A DNA stretch of 64,000 nt from VRUE01 sp033856275 (GTDB taxonomy: Bacteria > Actinomycetota > Thermoleophilia > Solirubrobacterales > 70-9), in NCBI GenBank assembly GCA_033856275.1, contig JAWVFJ010000023.1, positions 1-64,000 of the forward strand. Direction: 5' to 3'. Below, piece after piece: positions 44,089 to 54,200 of the stretch (the stretch's first letter is position 1; every line of letters begins with the position of its first letter). The notes beneath the pieces were generated by a model. That model ran no database searches. It saw only the letters and a program-made list of their open reading frames with translations, and was not told the origin of the DNA. The position numbers and the translations under genes are program-made.

Positions 44089-44604
44089 CTAGCAACAAGG
44101 GCGAACTCGAAGGCTGTCCATAAGCGTCTGGATCTGGCGGCGCACCGTGCGGCTCGGCCCCCCTGGTGCCGTCCAGATCCTGAGCTGGAGGACCGATCCG
44201 CCCTTGCGAAAGAAGACGTTGTAAGCCTCGCCGCACTCATGGCTCTGCGGGGGCTCCAGCCGAAACGGCTTGGCGAGGGGCTTGTAGTCGCTCGGCGGTC
44301 CGGCGGGGCTCACGGCGCCGGGCTTGCGGATCCTGCGGCTGGTGGACCCGCTGTCCTGAAGGATCTGCAACAGCGCACCGCTACCAGGTATCTGCTTGAC
44401 GATCGCGTGTGGGTCACAGATCGACCGCACGGCACCGCTGGCGGGGAAGGAGGCGACCTGCAGCGGGACGATCGCGCCTGGCAGATGGCTCAAGGGGACC
44501 TGGTGCCAACCGGCGGGGACCACGGCCGTGACGCCATAGCTCCCGAGACGGTCCCCTGCTTGGGAGGTCGGCGCGCCAGGGGACGAGCACCCCGTCACCG
44601 CCAA
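44089..44604 (-). CDS. Putative lipoprotein
   Basis: About 171 residues with lipobox AVTGC followed by a Ser/Pro linker and a domain with two cysteines in the body (SICDPH, SHECGEAYNV). The upstream in-frame codons give a full lipoprotein signal (LCAGLASALLALAVTGC), but the only start-like codon there is ATT at about 44650; the TTG at 44604 would leave almost no signal. The start is therefore unresolved and the gene may have lost it. Function unknown. Confidence 0.5.
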   Translation of the reverse strand: MAVTGCSSPGAPTSQAGDRLGSYGVTAVVPAGWHQVPLSHLPGAIVPLQVASFPASGAVRSICDPHAIVKQIPGSGALLQILQDSGSTSRRIRKPGAVSPAGPPSDYKPLAKPFRLEPPQSHECGEAYNVFFRKGGSVLQLRIWTAPGGPSRTVRRQIQTLMDSLRVRPCC

Positions 44605-44760
44605 GGCGAGGAGCGCCGAGGCAAGACCGGCGCAGAGAGATTTCCAAGCTGAAATGTGGCCCGTGTTCTGTCCTACGCACCAAGGCTCCTCTGAGGTCCC
44701 TGGAACCGTATCGGCTGCAGCACCAGCCTCCCCTTGCTCGCTCTTCCCGCCGCGGTCAGA

Positions 44761-45429
44761 ATGCTCCCGATGGGCAAAGCGATCCCGGTCGTGTCGATGA
44801 TGGCCATAGCGGTGAGCGGCCTGCTCGGCTGCGGCTCCGGTTCAGGGTCCGCAGGCACGTCGGACGGGGCTGGGCGGAAGCTCCCCGCCCCGGCGGCGCG
44901 CACCCACTCGTAGGGCGTCGGTCAGTCGGCGCCGATCTCGAAGGTGATCGCCGCCAGGCGGACGAAGCCGAGGCGCGGTCGTCGCCCCGGCTCGGAACGG
45001 ATCGGCGCGCGTGGCTGTATGCCGCAGAAGGGACGCGGCGAGATCGGCATCTACACCGATGTCTCGGCCCCCGGCTGCGTCCGCATCACCGGCAGGCAGC
45101 GGGTGATGATCGTCAATCGGACCACCGCATACCGACGCTCCGAAGGCAGGCCGATCGTCGTCAGGCTCGGCCCCTATTCCGCGCGGCTCCTGCCCCAGCA
45201 GGCGGCGCTCTTCGGGCCGGTCGGTCGTTTCCTCGGCCGCGGTTACCAAACCGCGACTATCGATCCCAGCGGGCGGATCGGGGTTCTCGTGCTGCCGAAT
45301 GAGTGCGCGATCCTGCGGCCGGAACCGGGAGAACCCCTCTGCTTCAAGAAAGACCGGCCCGGACGGCTCCGACGTTGGCACGCACCGAGGCGCGCCTCCA
45401 CGCACCTGCGTGCAGGGGCGCCGACCTGA
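44761..45429 (+). pseudogene. Lipoprotein gene interrupted by an amber codon
   Basis: ATG at 44761 starts a lipoprotein signal (MMAIAVSGLLGCGSGSGSAG). TAG at 44911-44913 stops it after 50 codons, yet the same frame continues without stop to 45429 with plausible beta-rich sequence (GEIGIYTDVSAPGCVRITGRQRVMIVNR, VVRLGPYSARLLPQQAALFG, VLVLPNECAILRPEPG). Most likely one gene with a nonsense mutation; further decay follows where it meets the DUF4232 frame. Confidence 0.55.
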
Positions 45430-45959
45430 TCATCTCGGCGGGGGGTCGCTCCGGGGTCGCCGCAGGAACGGTCTACTCGAGACTGACGATCACCAACTCC
45501 TCTCGCCGTCCCTGCACGGTCGCGGGAGTGCCGCGGGTGGAGGCAATCGACCGCCGGGGTAATCCGGTGGGCCGCGCCGAAGGGGTTCCCTCGTTGCGGG
45601 CGGGGAGCAGAGGCAGGCGTCTCCGGGTCAGGCTGCGCGGAGACGGATCGGCGACCTTCACGGTGACCCATTACAACGGGATCGGCTCGGGACGCTGCAA
45701 GACCGCCCTCACCTACGGCCTGCGCGTGACCGTGCCCGGGACCGGGCCCACCCAAGTCGTTCCGTTGCCGCTGAGCTACTGCCCGTCGCCCCGCGGCGGC
45801 CTTCGGCTGCGGTCGGACGGATCGAATGATGGATCCACGCGGGGGCACCCGAGTGAAGCAGCACCCCACTCAGCCCCGCACGCAGCCCGCTCTGCCCACC
45901 TTGACGAGCGCTCTTTGCTCGATCAGGCCGCCGCGCCGTCCCCTGGGGCAAGCGCGTGA
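45303..45959 (+). pseudogene. DUF4232 domain fragment
   Basis: Residues from about 38 to 173 form a DUF4232-like beta domain: CRGADLIISAGGRSG, TVYSRLTITNSSRRPCTVAGVP, CKTALTYGLRVTVPG, LSYCPSPRGGLRL. The N-terminal part has no signal and overlaps the previous reading frame, and the C terminus runs into unrelated Ser/His-rich residues. It probably was the C-terminal domain of the upstream lipoprotein before a frameshift. 45960-46206 holds no gene I can support. Confidence 0.5.
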
Positions 45960-46206
45960 GGGACCGCTCCACGACCCTGCCTTTGGGGGGGAAGCCGCCG
46001 CGAGCACCCTGCTCGCACAAGGCAATCCACAGCCCAGCGAGCTGGCTTCGGACACGGCCCTGGGTCGCGGACGATCGGCATTTCGCTGGCGTCGGAGCGT
46101 GTCTCGGCCCGCAACTCGACCGGGCTGCCAGGTTTCATCCAGGCATGAGCGCAGCCTCAGTGGCGCTGGCATCGGTAGCGCCTTGGGGCGACGGTGACCG
46201 GCCGCT

Positions 46207-47253
46207 ATGAATCGCAACCTGCCCACATCACTGCGCCCTCCTTGGCTGATTGCTGCGACGATGCTGCTCGCGCTGGTCCTCCTCATAACCCCCCGCCTGG
46301 CGGAGGCAGCAGCCTCGACGCGAATCGTCACCCGGGTAAATGCCCGCGAGATAGTCGCGGTGCGGCCGCAGGGCGGACAGCCCCAGACGCTGGTCCACCT
46401 GCACCGCGGAGCCGTACTGGGCACCGCGGCCTCGCGCGGCGGTCATATTCTCGCCTTCGCCTCCCGCGCCTTCCATGAAGTCGACCGCGAGCATGTCTGG
46501 ACCGACCGGATCTGGGTTCTGCGCGTCGGTGGCCGACCGAGGATTGTGAGGACGATAATCAGCCGGGGCGGTGCTCGCGGCTACAGGTCGATCGACTCGA
46601 TCGCGATCTCACCCGACGGGCGCATCCTGCTCGTCGAGCGACGCCGGGGAGACGTCTTCACGATCGCGACCGATGGCTCCGACTACCGGGAGGTGCGACC
46701 CTCCTTCTATGACTTCGGGGTCGGCTCAGGACGGAATTCCTCCGGTCCGGAGTTCACTCCCGACGGCAAGCGGATCATCGGCGTCTTCTATCCACCGGAC
46801 GCCCGCGAGGGCGAGATCGGCGGCATCGGAACGGTTCCATCGGAGGGTGGCCCCGTCCACTTCATCCGCCGCGGGCCGTTCGCCAACGGCGTGGGGCACT
46901 TCTTCGGCCCCACGGTCTCCCCTGATGGGAGGTTCATCGCCTTCGCGACCGCGGGGCGCTCGGGGGTATCGATAGCGGTGATGAATCGCGACGGCAGCGG
47001 CGCCCACCGACTGGGAGAGTCGATCCTCTCCGGTTGGAGCATCGACAATCCCTCCTTCTCACCCTCGGGCAGGTCCCTCACCTTCGTCGGCGAGCACCAC
47101 GGCATGGGCAACGTGATCATCGGCCGCACTCCTTCGGTCGTGTTCACGATTCGACGAGACGGCAGCCGCCTGCGGATCGCCCAGACCGAAAAGGCCCGTT
47201 TCTTCAGCCGAGACCCAGCCTGGGTGCGATGGCAGCGCGAGGGGGGCGGCTGA
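46207..47253 (+). CDS. TolB-like secreted beta-propeller protein
   Basis: 348 residues: signal peptide (to about 35, RLAEAAAST) and PD40/WD40-like repeats, each with an ISPDG, FTPDGKR, VSPDGRF or FSPSGRS core. These resemble the TolB C-terminal propeller. It is the best preserved gene of element 2. The stop precedes the copy D right-arm remnant by about 75 bases. Confidence 0.8.
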   Translation: MNRNLPTSLRPPWLIAATMLLALVLLITPRLAEAAASTRIVTRVNAREIVAVRPQGGQPQTLVHLHRGAVLGTAASRGGHILAFASRAFHEVDREHVWTDRIWVLRVGGRPRIVRTIISRGGARGYRSIDSIAISPDGRILLVERRRGDVFTIATDGSDYREVRPSFYDFGVGSGRNSSGPEFTPDGKRIIGVFYPPDAREGEIGGIGTVPSEGGPVHFIRRGPFANGVGHFFGPTVSPDGRFIAFATAGRSGVSIAVMNRDGSGAHRLGESILSGWSIDNPSFSPSGRSLTFVGEHHGMGNVIIGRTPSVVFTIRRDGSRLRIAQTEKARFFSRDPAWVRWQREGGG

Positions 47254-47329
47254 CGCCCGGGCTTCCCGGCCCCTCGATGGCCTCGCGACGCCAAAAGCGG
47301 GCCCCCCTACGGACCGCCAGCAGTCCTGC

Positions 47330-47427
47330 TGAACTAGGTGGGGCACGGTTTCAAGCAATTTTGCGAGATCGAGATCGGCTGGGATCGGCTGAAGTCTGTG
47401 GGGCTTGTTGCCCCATTTGTTGCCCCA
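47330..47427. repeat. Right-arm remnant, copy D
   Basis: CTGAACTAGGTGGGGCACGG, TTGCGAGATCGAGATCGGCTG, and two TTGCCCCA at 47408 and 47420 match the right arm next to the tRNA-fMet copies. The tRNA part itself is absent here. It truncates the XRE gene that reads into it from the right. Confidence 0.65.
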
Positions 47428-47429
47428 GC

Positions 47430-47599
47430 AGATCCTGCCTCCCGACCATTCGCCAGCATCGATCGTGCGATGAAGCCCCGACCGGCTGGCGACCCGTTCC
47501 TGCGAGAGACCTGACTGGCGCCGCAGAGCGACGAGATTTTTTGCGAAGCGCCGCGTAAACGCGAGTGACTTGCGCTCGCTCGGAATCCTTGACGGTCAC
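47430..47599 (-). pseudogene. XRE-family regulator, frameshifted and truncated
   Basis: GTG at 47599 (GGAGG ahead) starts VTVKDSERAQVTRVYAA; the next frame then reads RRFAKNLVALRRQSGLSQERVASRSGLHRT, a helix-turn-helix of XRE type. The break lies near the A6 run at about 47540. The third helix onward is replaced by arm sequence (WGNKWGN). It overlaps the SSB-like gene by 4 bases (GTGA). Confidence 0.6.
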
Positions 47600-48006
47600 G
47601 AGCAACCTCCAGGGATAAGAAGACTCTCGTGATCGGCCCGCTGCTCGGGACGAACAAGAGCCGCGACGATCGCCGCGCGCTTGCTCGACCGGCCGCCCGA
47701 GACAGCCCATCGCTCGCTGAGATGGCCAGCGACGAGAACCGCAGCGCCCCCGTCCAGGTCGCCGACGCTGTGACGCTCGGCGAGAGCCGACGGCACTTCG
47801 ATTTCACAGGTCGCCCACGTCAAAAGCCTCTGGGGACGCTCTGGATCGGCCACCGGAAACTCGGCACGGAGGAGGGTCACCGGCTGACCGATTGGATTGC
47901 GACCCGGTCGCGGAGCGTCGAGCAGCGTCGCGCTCAGGATCGAATAGTTGAGGCCCGGCAGATCAGAGTCAGGAACCAGCCGTCGATGTCCGCGATGCGA
48001 GGGCAT
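47596..48006 (-). CDS. SSB-like OB-fold protein (divergent)
   Basis: 136 residues. LNYSILSATLLDAPRPGRNPIGQPVTLLRAEFPV, WATCEIEVPSALAERHSVGDLDGGAAVLVAGHLSERW and AAIVAALV follow the order of single-stranded DNA-binding protein strands. Such proteins are common on integrative elements. Translationally coupled to the XRE remnant. Similarity is weak, so identity is tentative. Confidence 0.5.
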   Translation of the reverse strand: MPSHRGHRRLVPDSDLPGLNYSILSATLLDAPRPGRNPIGQPVTLLRAEFPVADPERPQRLLTWATCEIEVPSALAERHSVGDLDGGAAVLVAGHLSERWAVSGGRSSKRAAIVAALVRPEQRADHESLLIPGGCS

Positions 48007-48009
48007 CTG

Positions 48010-48411
48010 TCAGCCCGCCGCGTTCAGGTCGCCCAGCAGCTTCCCGCAGGCTTCGAACCCGATGCGGAGGAGCCAGTCGGTCTCGGCGTCTTCCCGACTC
48101 GACTCCGCCTCGGTACCGGTTTCGATCAAGGCGCTGGCCGCTTCCTCTTTCAACCGCTTGAGCAGGTCCCCCAACTCCTGCGCCGGCATCGTCAGCACGT
48201 ATGCCTCGCGCACGTCGTGCTCGCTCCAGCCGATGTCCCTCAGCAGCCGGAAGTCTTCGGCGAACTCCAAGCCCAGCCGCTCGGCCTCGGCGAAGTCCTT
48301 GGTCCGCTCCAACGCGACCCAGAAGTCCTCGATGCTGCCGAGGTGGTTGCAGACCAATTCGTAGAGCCCCCCACGCTGGTCGCGGTCGATGTTGATGGTC
48401 GTATCGGGCAT
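48010..48411 (-). CDS. Conserved helical protein of unknown function
   Basis: 133 residues, acidic and mostly alpha-helical (RGGLYELVCNHLGSIEDFWVALERTKDFAEAERLGLEFAEDFRLLRDIGW, LTMPAQELGDLLKRLKEEA). It ends 3 bases before the SSB-like gene. ATG at 48411 with GGAGGGCGCC ahead. No family recognised; good codon structure suggests it is real. Confidence 0.65.
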   Translation of the reverse strand: MPDTTINIDRDQRGGLYELVCNHLGSIEDFWVALERTKDFAEAERLGLEFAEDFRLLRDIGWSEHDVREAYVLTMPAQELGDLLKRLKEEAASALIETGTEAESSREDAETDWLLRIGFEACGKLLGDLNAAG

Positions 48412-48508
48412 GGCGCCCTCCTCCCGGTCGGGGCGCCGAAGAACGACCAGAGATGCGATCCCCGCTCAGGGCGGGAATAGGTAGCGTCTCTCTCGCATCG
48501 AAGGCTTC

Positions 48509-48728
48509 TACTTCGGTGCCGGGCCCCGGGGCGTTTGCGCGCCGCCGGGGCCATTCTCGTTTGCGTTGTCGCGGGCGAACGTAGGTGACCGGGGGCGCCT
48601 GACAAGGCTTGGATCGACCTCTCTCAGACCTCATGTTGCCCCAAGCGTTGCCCCATGGCCCATTTTGAACCTCTTTGTCTGCGTCCCCAGAAAGACGAAA
48701 GCCCCGCTTTTGCGGGGCTTTCGTGAAA
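48509..48728. repeat. Left arm of the integrated elements, copy B
   Basis: A conserved block with a GC-rich hairpin (48514 onward), GCGGGCGAACGTAGGTG, two TTGCCCCA at 48636 and 48648 (12-base spacing), TGGCCCATTTTGAAC, and a terminator hairpin at 48696-48723 (CGAAAGCCCCGC/GCGGGGCTTTCG). Near-identical blocks lie at 55510-55611 and, more diverged, 43640-43839. The tRNA copy follows at 48729. Confidence 0.75.
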
Positions 48729-48888
48729 TAGCGGGGGCAGGATTCGAACCTGCGACCTTCGGGTTATGAGATTGATCCGCTGGATCGGCTGGACTACGTG
48801 GAGCTAGGTTTCAAGCGAATTTCGCGAGATCGAACTACGTGGAGATCGGCTGGAATCTGTGGGGCACGTTGCCCCATTTGTTGCCCCA
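48729..48888. repeat. Attachment-site duplication: tRNA-fMet 3' portion plus right arm, copy B
   Basis: 48729-48770 (42 bases) is identical to 55612-55653 of the intact tRNA-fMet. The sequence then becomes the right arm, with a small internal duplication (GAACTACGTGGAGATCGGCTGG), an inverted TGGGGCA and two TTGCCCCA at 48869 and 48881. It lacks the tRNA 5' half. The 48412-48922 gap is explained by these arms; no other gene is seen. Confidence 0.85.
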
Positions 48889-48922
48889 ACGTAATCGGAG
48901 ACAACCGACGACCCGTCAATGA

Positions 48923-51151
48923 TTGGCGACAACGACCAAGGGAGGCGATCCGATCTACGTTGCGGGCATCGAGTGGGAAGGCGAGCCGAGCGAAGCTCGA
49001 CTCGTGTACTGGCAGGACGTGCTGCCACTGGCGCCGCTGACGATCCTCTTCGGGGCGAACGACAGTGGCAAGAGTACGACGCTGCGTGTCGTGGCCGAGC
49101 GGCTCGATGCACTCGCGCAACGCTCGCGAGAAGGCGGAAACTGCACGGCGATCGTGTGCTTCCGCGATGACCGTCCTGCCTTCGACGCGGTCCTCGAGAG
49201 TCTCTCTCCTGAGTACGACGCCGGGGAGCTCTCGAGCGCAGCTCGCTGGATGCTGGAGACCATGGCTGGCCGCCCGCGCCTATTCGACAACGATGACTCT
49301 GAGGTCGCGCGGCGGCTCGCACAAGCCCCCGTCTTCGCGCTCGACCTGATCGCTGAGCCCGACGACGACGAGCCGGTCTCAGAGGAGGTTTCAGAGGAAC
49401 GATGGCAGCTCAGTCTCGTCAAGTCACCCCTACATGGAGATGAGACGCCGTCCGTCCTCCTCGAGGCGTTGGATCGCATACGAGCAACGCGGCCGGGACT
49501 GACAGCAGCCTTGGACAGCGGCTTCGATCCAAGTCAGTTCGGGCCTCCACAACGCCCACTGCGTCATGGGGCCATCGGCAAGACGGGCATGCCGCTCGTC
49601 CCCCGAACCCTGCTGCTGCCGGCGGGGGTAGACACTGCGTTCGCAGCGCTTGAGGCCGCAGTCGAGCAGGCATGGCACAGCTTTCGTGAGTGGGGAGCCA
49701 AGATTGGGCTGCCACTGCCGCCTACAGACGCCGCGAGCCCCTGGGTCGGCGATGACGAGGACAGCGGCCTAGATAGCTTCATCGTGCAACTCGCGGGCGG
49801 CCTTGAGACGCATTCGTTCATGTGCCTGCCGAACTTCCTGTCCTCGAGGTACCGGCTCGACTTCGATCCATCGTCTCGGCTCGACAAGCGCTGGGCAACG
49901 CGCCTGAACGGGCGCGTAGCGCCACGCGCAGAGCTGCGGCGGCATCGCTCGTTCTCGGGGAAGTTCCCGGCCGAGCAGATGGCCTCCGGTCTTCAGCTTT
50001 GGATTGAGCTCGTCGTCTGGGATCTAGTCGCGATGGCCGAGGCTGCCTCGGCATCGCTTTTGATCGCGTCCTGTGAGGAGCTAGAGCGCTTTCTCGACCG
50101 CCCGGGATCGCCTGCCGATCGACTGGGCGAGGCGAGGCGCCGCTGGCTCGGAGACCCCGAGGCGATCGGAGCGTCATGGCTGTGCTCTCCGGCAGAGCGC
50201 GACTGGCATATACAGGTGCTGGCTAGCGCACCCCGCACGCCACGAACCAGAGCTGCGTTGGAGGCCTGCGCCCGAGCCATCCAGCCGCGGCTGCTACTGA
50301 TCGACGAGCCGGAGCGCCACCTCAGCGCGTCCATCGCCAAGGACGCGGCGGCCTGGCTGCACCGGCGAGCCCAACGTCCTGACACGCAGATCGTCATCGC
50401 CACGCACTCCCCGGCATTCCTCGCCTGTCGGGGCGATGATGTCCGCCACGTCCACGTCCAACGCGCGTCCGAGGGTCTCCTCTACACGTCCTTCTCCCCC
50501 GCGGACGACGAAGCCCTACAGCGCGTAGCGAGTGAGATGGGTCTCGATCACGGAGACCTCTTCGGGCTCGTGACCGCGATCGTCTGGGTGGAGGGGCCGA
50601 TGGATCGAGCGGTGCTTGACGCACTGTGCGGCGAGGAGTTGAAGCAGCGTGGCATCCATGTAGCGACCTATGGCGGGCTGGGCAACATGCGATCCGTCCT
50701 CGACAATCCTCTCGCCCGCTTGCCATATCTGCGATTCGTTGTGCTTGTAGATGATCTCAACGGCGAGCAGCTCGCCCTGGTCACCACTTCGCCGGAGCTC
50801 GTCGAGGCAGATGCTTCTCACGAGATGCGGGAGACGGCGGCACTTCTCCAGCGAGCCAAAGCTGCGGACAGGCGCCTCGAGATCGTCTCGCACGGAGCCG
50901 CTGATGTCTTCCTGGCCCTCTCCGATGCCGCACTTGCCGAGACCGCCCGACACCCCTGGCCGGGAAAGGATGTGGTGCTCAGGGAGGCGGACCAAATGGG
51001 CATCCCCAAGAGCAGGCTGAAGGGCTTCGTCGCCGACCGGTACGGGCTCCAAGTCGACGAGGCGCGCTGTGGTTATGCCGCCAAGCTGATGTCGGAAGAC
51101 GGAACGCCCACCTGGATTCGGGATCTCCTAGCAGCGGCCGACATGCCGTAG
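48923..51151 (+). CDS. OLD-family ATPase/TOPRIM nuclease
   Basis: 742 residues: Walker A GANDSGKST (44-52), Walker B LLLIDEPERHLSAS (457-470), IATHSPAFL, and a C-terminal TOPRIM domain with VEGPMDRAVL (Glu 557) and VVLVDDLN (Asp 610/611). OLD nucleases are DNA endonucleases that act in phage exclusion, alone or as GajA of Gabija. No UvrD-like GajB partner is adjacent, so a stand-alone (class 1-like) OLD is likely. TTG start at 48923, just inside element 1. Convergent with the HamB-like helicase. Confidence 0.85.
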   Translation: MATTTKGGDPIYVAGIEWEGEPSEARLVYWQDVLPLAPLTILFGANDSGKSTTLRVVAERLDALAQRSREGGNCTAIVCFRDDRPAFDAVLESLSPEYDAGELSSAARWMLETMAGRPRLFDNDDSEVARRLAQAPVFALDLIAEPDDDEPVSEEVSEERWQLSLVKSPLHGDETPSVLLEALDRIRATRPGLTAALDSGFDPSQFGPPQRPLRHGAIGKTGMPLVPRTLLLPAGVDTAFAALEAAVEQAWHSFREWGAKIGLPLPPTDAASPWVGDDEDSGLDSFIVQLAGGLETHSFMCLPNFLSSRYRLDFDPSSRLDKRWATRLNGRVAPRAELRRHRSFSGKFPAEQMASGLQLWIELVVWDLVAMAEAASASLLIASCEELERFLDRPGSPADRLGEARRRWLGDPEAIGASWLCSPAERDWHIQVLASAPRTPRTRAALEACARAIQPRLLLIDEPERHLSASIAKDAAAWLHRRAQRPDTQIVIATHSPAFLACRGDDVRHVHVQRASEGLLYTSFSPADDEALQRVASEMGLDHGDLFGLVTAIVWVEGPMDRAVLDALCGEELKQRGIHVATYGGLGNMRSVLDNPLARLPYLRFVVLVDDLNGEQLALVTTSPELVEADASHEMRETAALLQRAKAADRRLEIVSHGAADVFLALSDAALAETARHPWPGKDVVLREADQMGIPKSRLKGFVADRYGLQVDEARCGYAAKLMSEDGTPTWIRDLLAAADMP

Positions 51152-51264
51152 CTCCCACCCCGCGAGGTGACTTCTCGCAACCCACCCTGCTCAGTGCTTG
51201 CTCCACGGCTGCTGTTGCACCCTCTCCGCTCACCGAGTAGCCAGCGAGCCTCAAGTGGGACTAG

Positions 51265-54200
51265 TCAGGGTCGCTCGCCCTCAAGCACTCGCCAAACTGA
51301 CCTATACAGGCCACCTTTCTCTCCGATCGCAGCCTTCCAGTCGCTCTCGGCCATCTCGGTCAGATCACTTCGAAGGCGGGCAACCGACTCACCGCGCTGC
51401 GCTGCGGGAAGATTCTCAGCAAGCGGGACCGCTGCTCCGCGGGGAACTCCCAAAAGCCGAAGGGCGATGGCCGAGTCGCTGTTGACCCCGTAGAACACCC
51501 GCGATGGAAGGTTCCTCACGGTCTCAGCGTCTGCCTCCGACATCTGCTCCAACGCATCTCCGAGAGTCAGGCTCTGCAATGCAGAAAGCCCCCAAGAAAC
51601 GGTCGGTGCGAGCCTGCCGTAGATGACCTTGCAGCATTCGGTCATGGCCGCCTCCGGCGGACCCTTTTTTTTCCGCACGAAGTACTCCTCTGCGATATCA
51701 GCCAACTGCCTACCTTGAACCCAGTCACTGGTGACCTGGGCCAAGAGCGCCCCATTGACCTTGGTTCCTCCGAGGGCAAAGTCGAGGTTTTCCCGCAACT
51801 CCGGAACCTCAAGGATCAGGCCCATGAGGCTCCTCAGGTCATTCGAAGCCCCGGCAAAAAGGGTTGCCCCATCCCAAGAGTCCGCAGATATTCCCGCCTC
51901 TCCTACTCGGGCCAGCGTGGCGCTAACGCTCTCCCAGGAGAAACCCGTCGCATCCACAAGGCTAAGTGGCTTTCCCGCCAGTCCCTCCGCGTAGACCCCA
52001 ACCGCATCGAGCAGACCCTCAGCGAGCTCGGGCTCCCTGTCTCGCAGTTGCTGGTAGCCAAGAGCGCCCCGCAGAACCTGCTCGACCTCGGTCGCGAACA
52101 GATTCGGATCGCCGATCTGACGATAGCTATGGGCAAGGTACTGCAGAAAACCAGACCAGGCAGGAAGGTAAGAAAGGCGACTTAGATCTCCTTCGGAGAT
52201 TGCATCGCGAGCGGCCAGCGCCATCTTGACCAAAGTCGAGTCAAAGCCGGCGACCTGCCTATTGACGAAATCGCGGAGAACCACCGCGCGATCGTCATCA
52301 GCGCAAGCAAGGGCAACAATCCCGAGGTCTCCCTGCCCGATCCTCCCGGTGCGACCCGCGACATTCCAGAAGTCCTGAGGGGGAATGTCTTCTCCATACG
52401 GATACTGGTGGCTGGCGAGGATCACTGAGGCAACCGGGAAATTGACCCCCTGGGAAATGGTCGTGGTCGCAGCCAGGTAAGTGATGTCCTCCTTCTCAAG
52501 CAGCCACTCGATCAGCACGCGACAGTCCTCTGAGATCCCAGAATGGTGGACCCCAACCCCGCGCTCCAAGTACTTGACAAGGGGGAACGTCTCCCCCATT
52601 TCCTCAGCGAGGAAATCGCGCACAAGTTCAACGGCTGGAGACATTTCCACATCGGTTCCCTGACCCTCGTAGAGAGTCCTTGCGATACCCCAGGCATAGT
52701 CAGTGCGCTGCGCGAGGATGATTGATGAACCTCTGTCTTTGAGCAACTCCGCGGTGGCAGCAGCAATCTTGTTCGGGCTATCCTTGACAGCAGACCAGCT
52801 GAAACCCAGTGGTCGATCGGTCTCAAGACCGAAAGGAGTCCGCGAATAGAGCGTTGGATGGGTGGTATGTAGCGCCTCCAGCTCAATGGAGAAGGCGCCT
52901 CTACCGTCGGCAGCATGCGCATGGCTGAGCATGATCGACCGATCATTCGGAACCCAATCAACGGCGAGGCGAACCTCATCGTGACTGCTCGGGTCAAGCC
53001 ACTGACTCAAAACCTCGGCATCATCCAGAAACGGGGTAAGCAAGAGAAACTGGGCAAAGCGGCACTCACGATTGATCGTCGCCAACAGAAGCTCTAGTCG
53101 AAGACCCCTATCCCCCTGCTGCAGATTGTGCGCCTCGTCTACTACGACAAGGGTCAGCGGTCGGCCAATCTCCTCTTCCCATCCGCCCCGGATGAGGAGG
53201 TCAAGCTTCTCCGGAGTGGTGACGAGTACGCGAAAGAGGGAATCCTCATCGCGCTCGGTCAGAAGAGCCGCCTCCAAGCCGTCAACCTCAAGAGCTGGAC
53301 TAACGCGCTCAACCGAGATGCCGAGTGGGGCGAAATCCTCACGCAATCGACGCGTCATCTGATTGACAAGCGCACGCGTGGGAGCCAAATAGGCGACCCA
53401 GCCCTGCTCTCTATCGAACTGGTTCAGGGCCTGCAGGATGCGGAATTGGGCAATCAGCGTCTTGCCACTGGAGGTGGGGAGACTGACGACGACAGATCGA
53501 GTCGAACTGCCAAGCAGGCCCTGCTCACGCAGGGCCTGCCGCTGGGGAGGCAACACTTCGAATAGTGGCTGGTGACGCCCGCGATCAACCACTGACCGGA
53601 CAAAATCGGTGACCCGGCTATTCACAGCCCGGGTCACCGTCCAGATGCTGTTGTCCACCAACCTGTTTGCCGCCGCCCTCAAGAATCGAAGCAAGACTTC
53701 AAGCTCGACCAACTCGCTGCGTCCGCAAGCCGTAAGCGCTCGATCAAATTGTCCATCCAGCTGCTGACGAACGTCGAAATGCCCCTCGGAGGAGCCTGTA
53801 GTCACGAACTCGGCAAGGATCTCTGCGGCGTGGGCAACGTGGTAGAGAGCGACTAGCTCCCAGGCCCTCGCCCGCGCCACGGCGGCTCCCGCTTCGAGGT
53901 AGTCCCCCTCAAACTCTCGCTGAGCCGCGCGCAAGTCCGCGATGAGAACCCCAATGGCATCGAGGTCCGCCCATCCCTCCTTGCGAATCAGGCGCAGCCA
54001 GGCGCTCCAGATAGCCGCTTGAGTGCGTTCCCCCCAAGCATCCTGAGCCCCAGCCTCGTATGGCGTGTGTTTGGAGAGCAACCTGGCAGCATCGGCCTGC
54101 CGATCGGCCAAGAGACCGAGACAGCCGACCTTGACGAGAAAACGATCGGCAGGCAACGGTTCCTGCGGAGCGTCCAGAACCCTGACCAGCTGAAATGCCC

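Noticed and set aside
48729..48802. Third tRNA-Met gene
   Set aside because: Identity stops inside the anticodon arm; the 5' half is unrelated. It is an attachment-site copy.
48923..51151. Gabija system (GajA)
   Set aside because: The OLD-like protein fits GajA, but no UvrD-like helicase gene lies next to it; the neighbouring helicase is Ski2-like and pairs with the nuclease instead.
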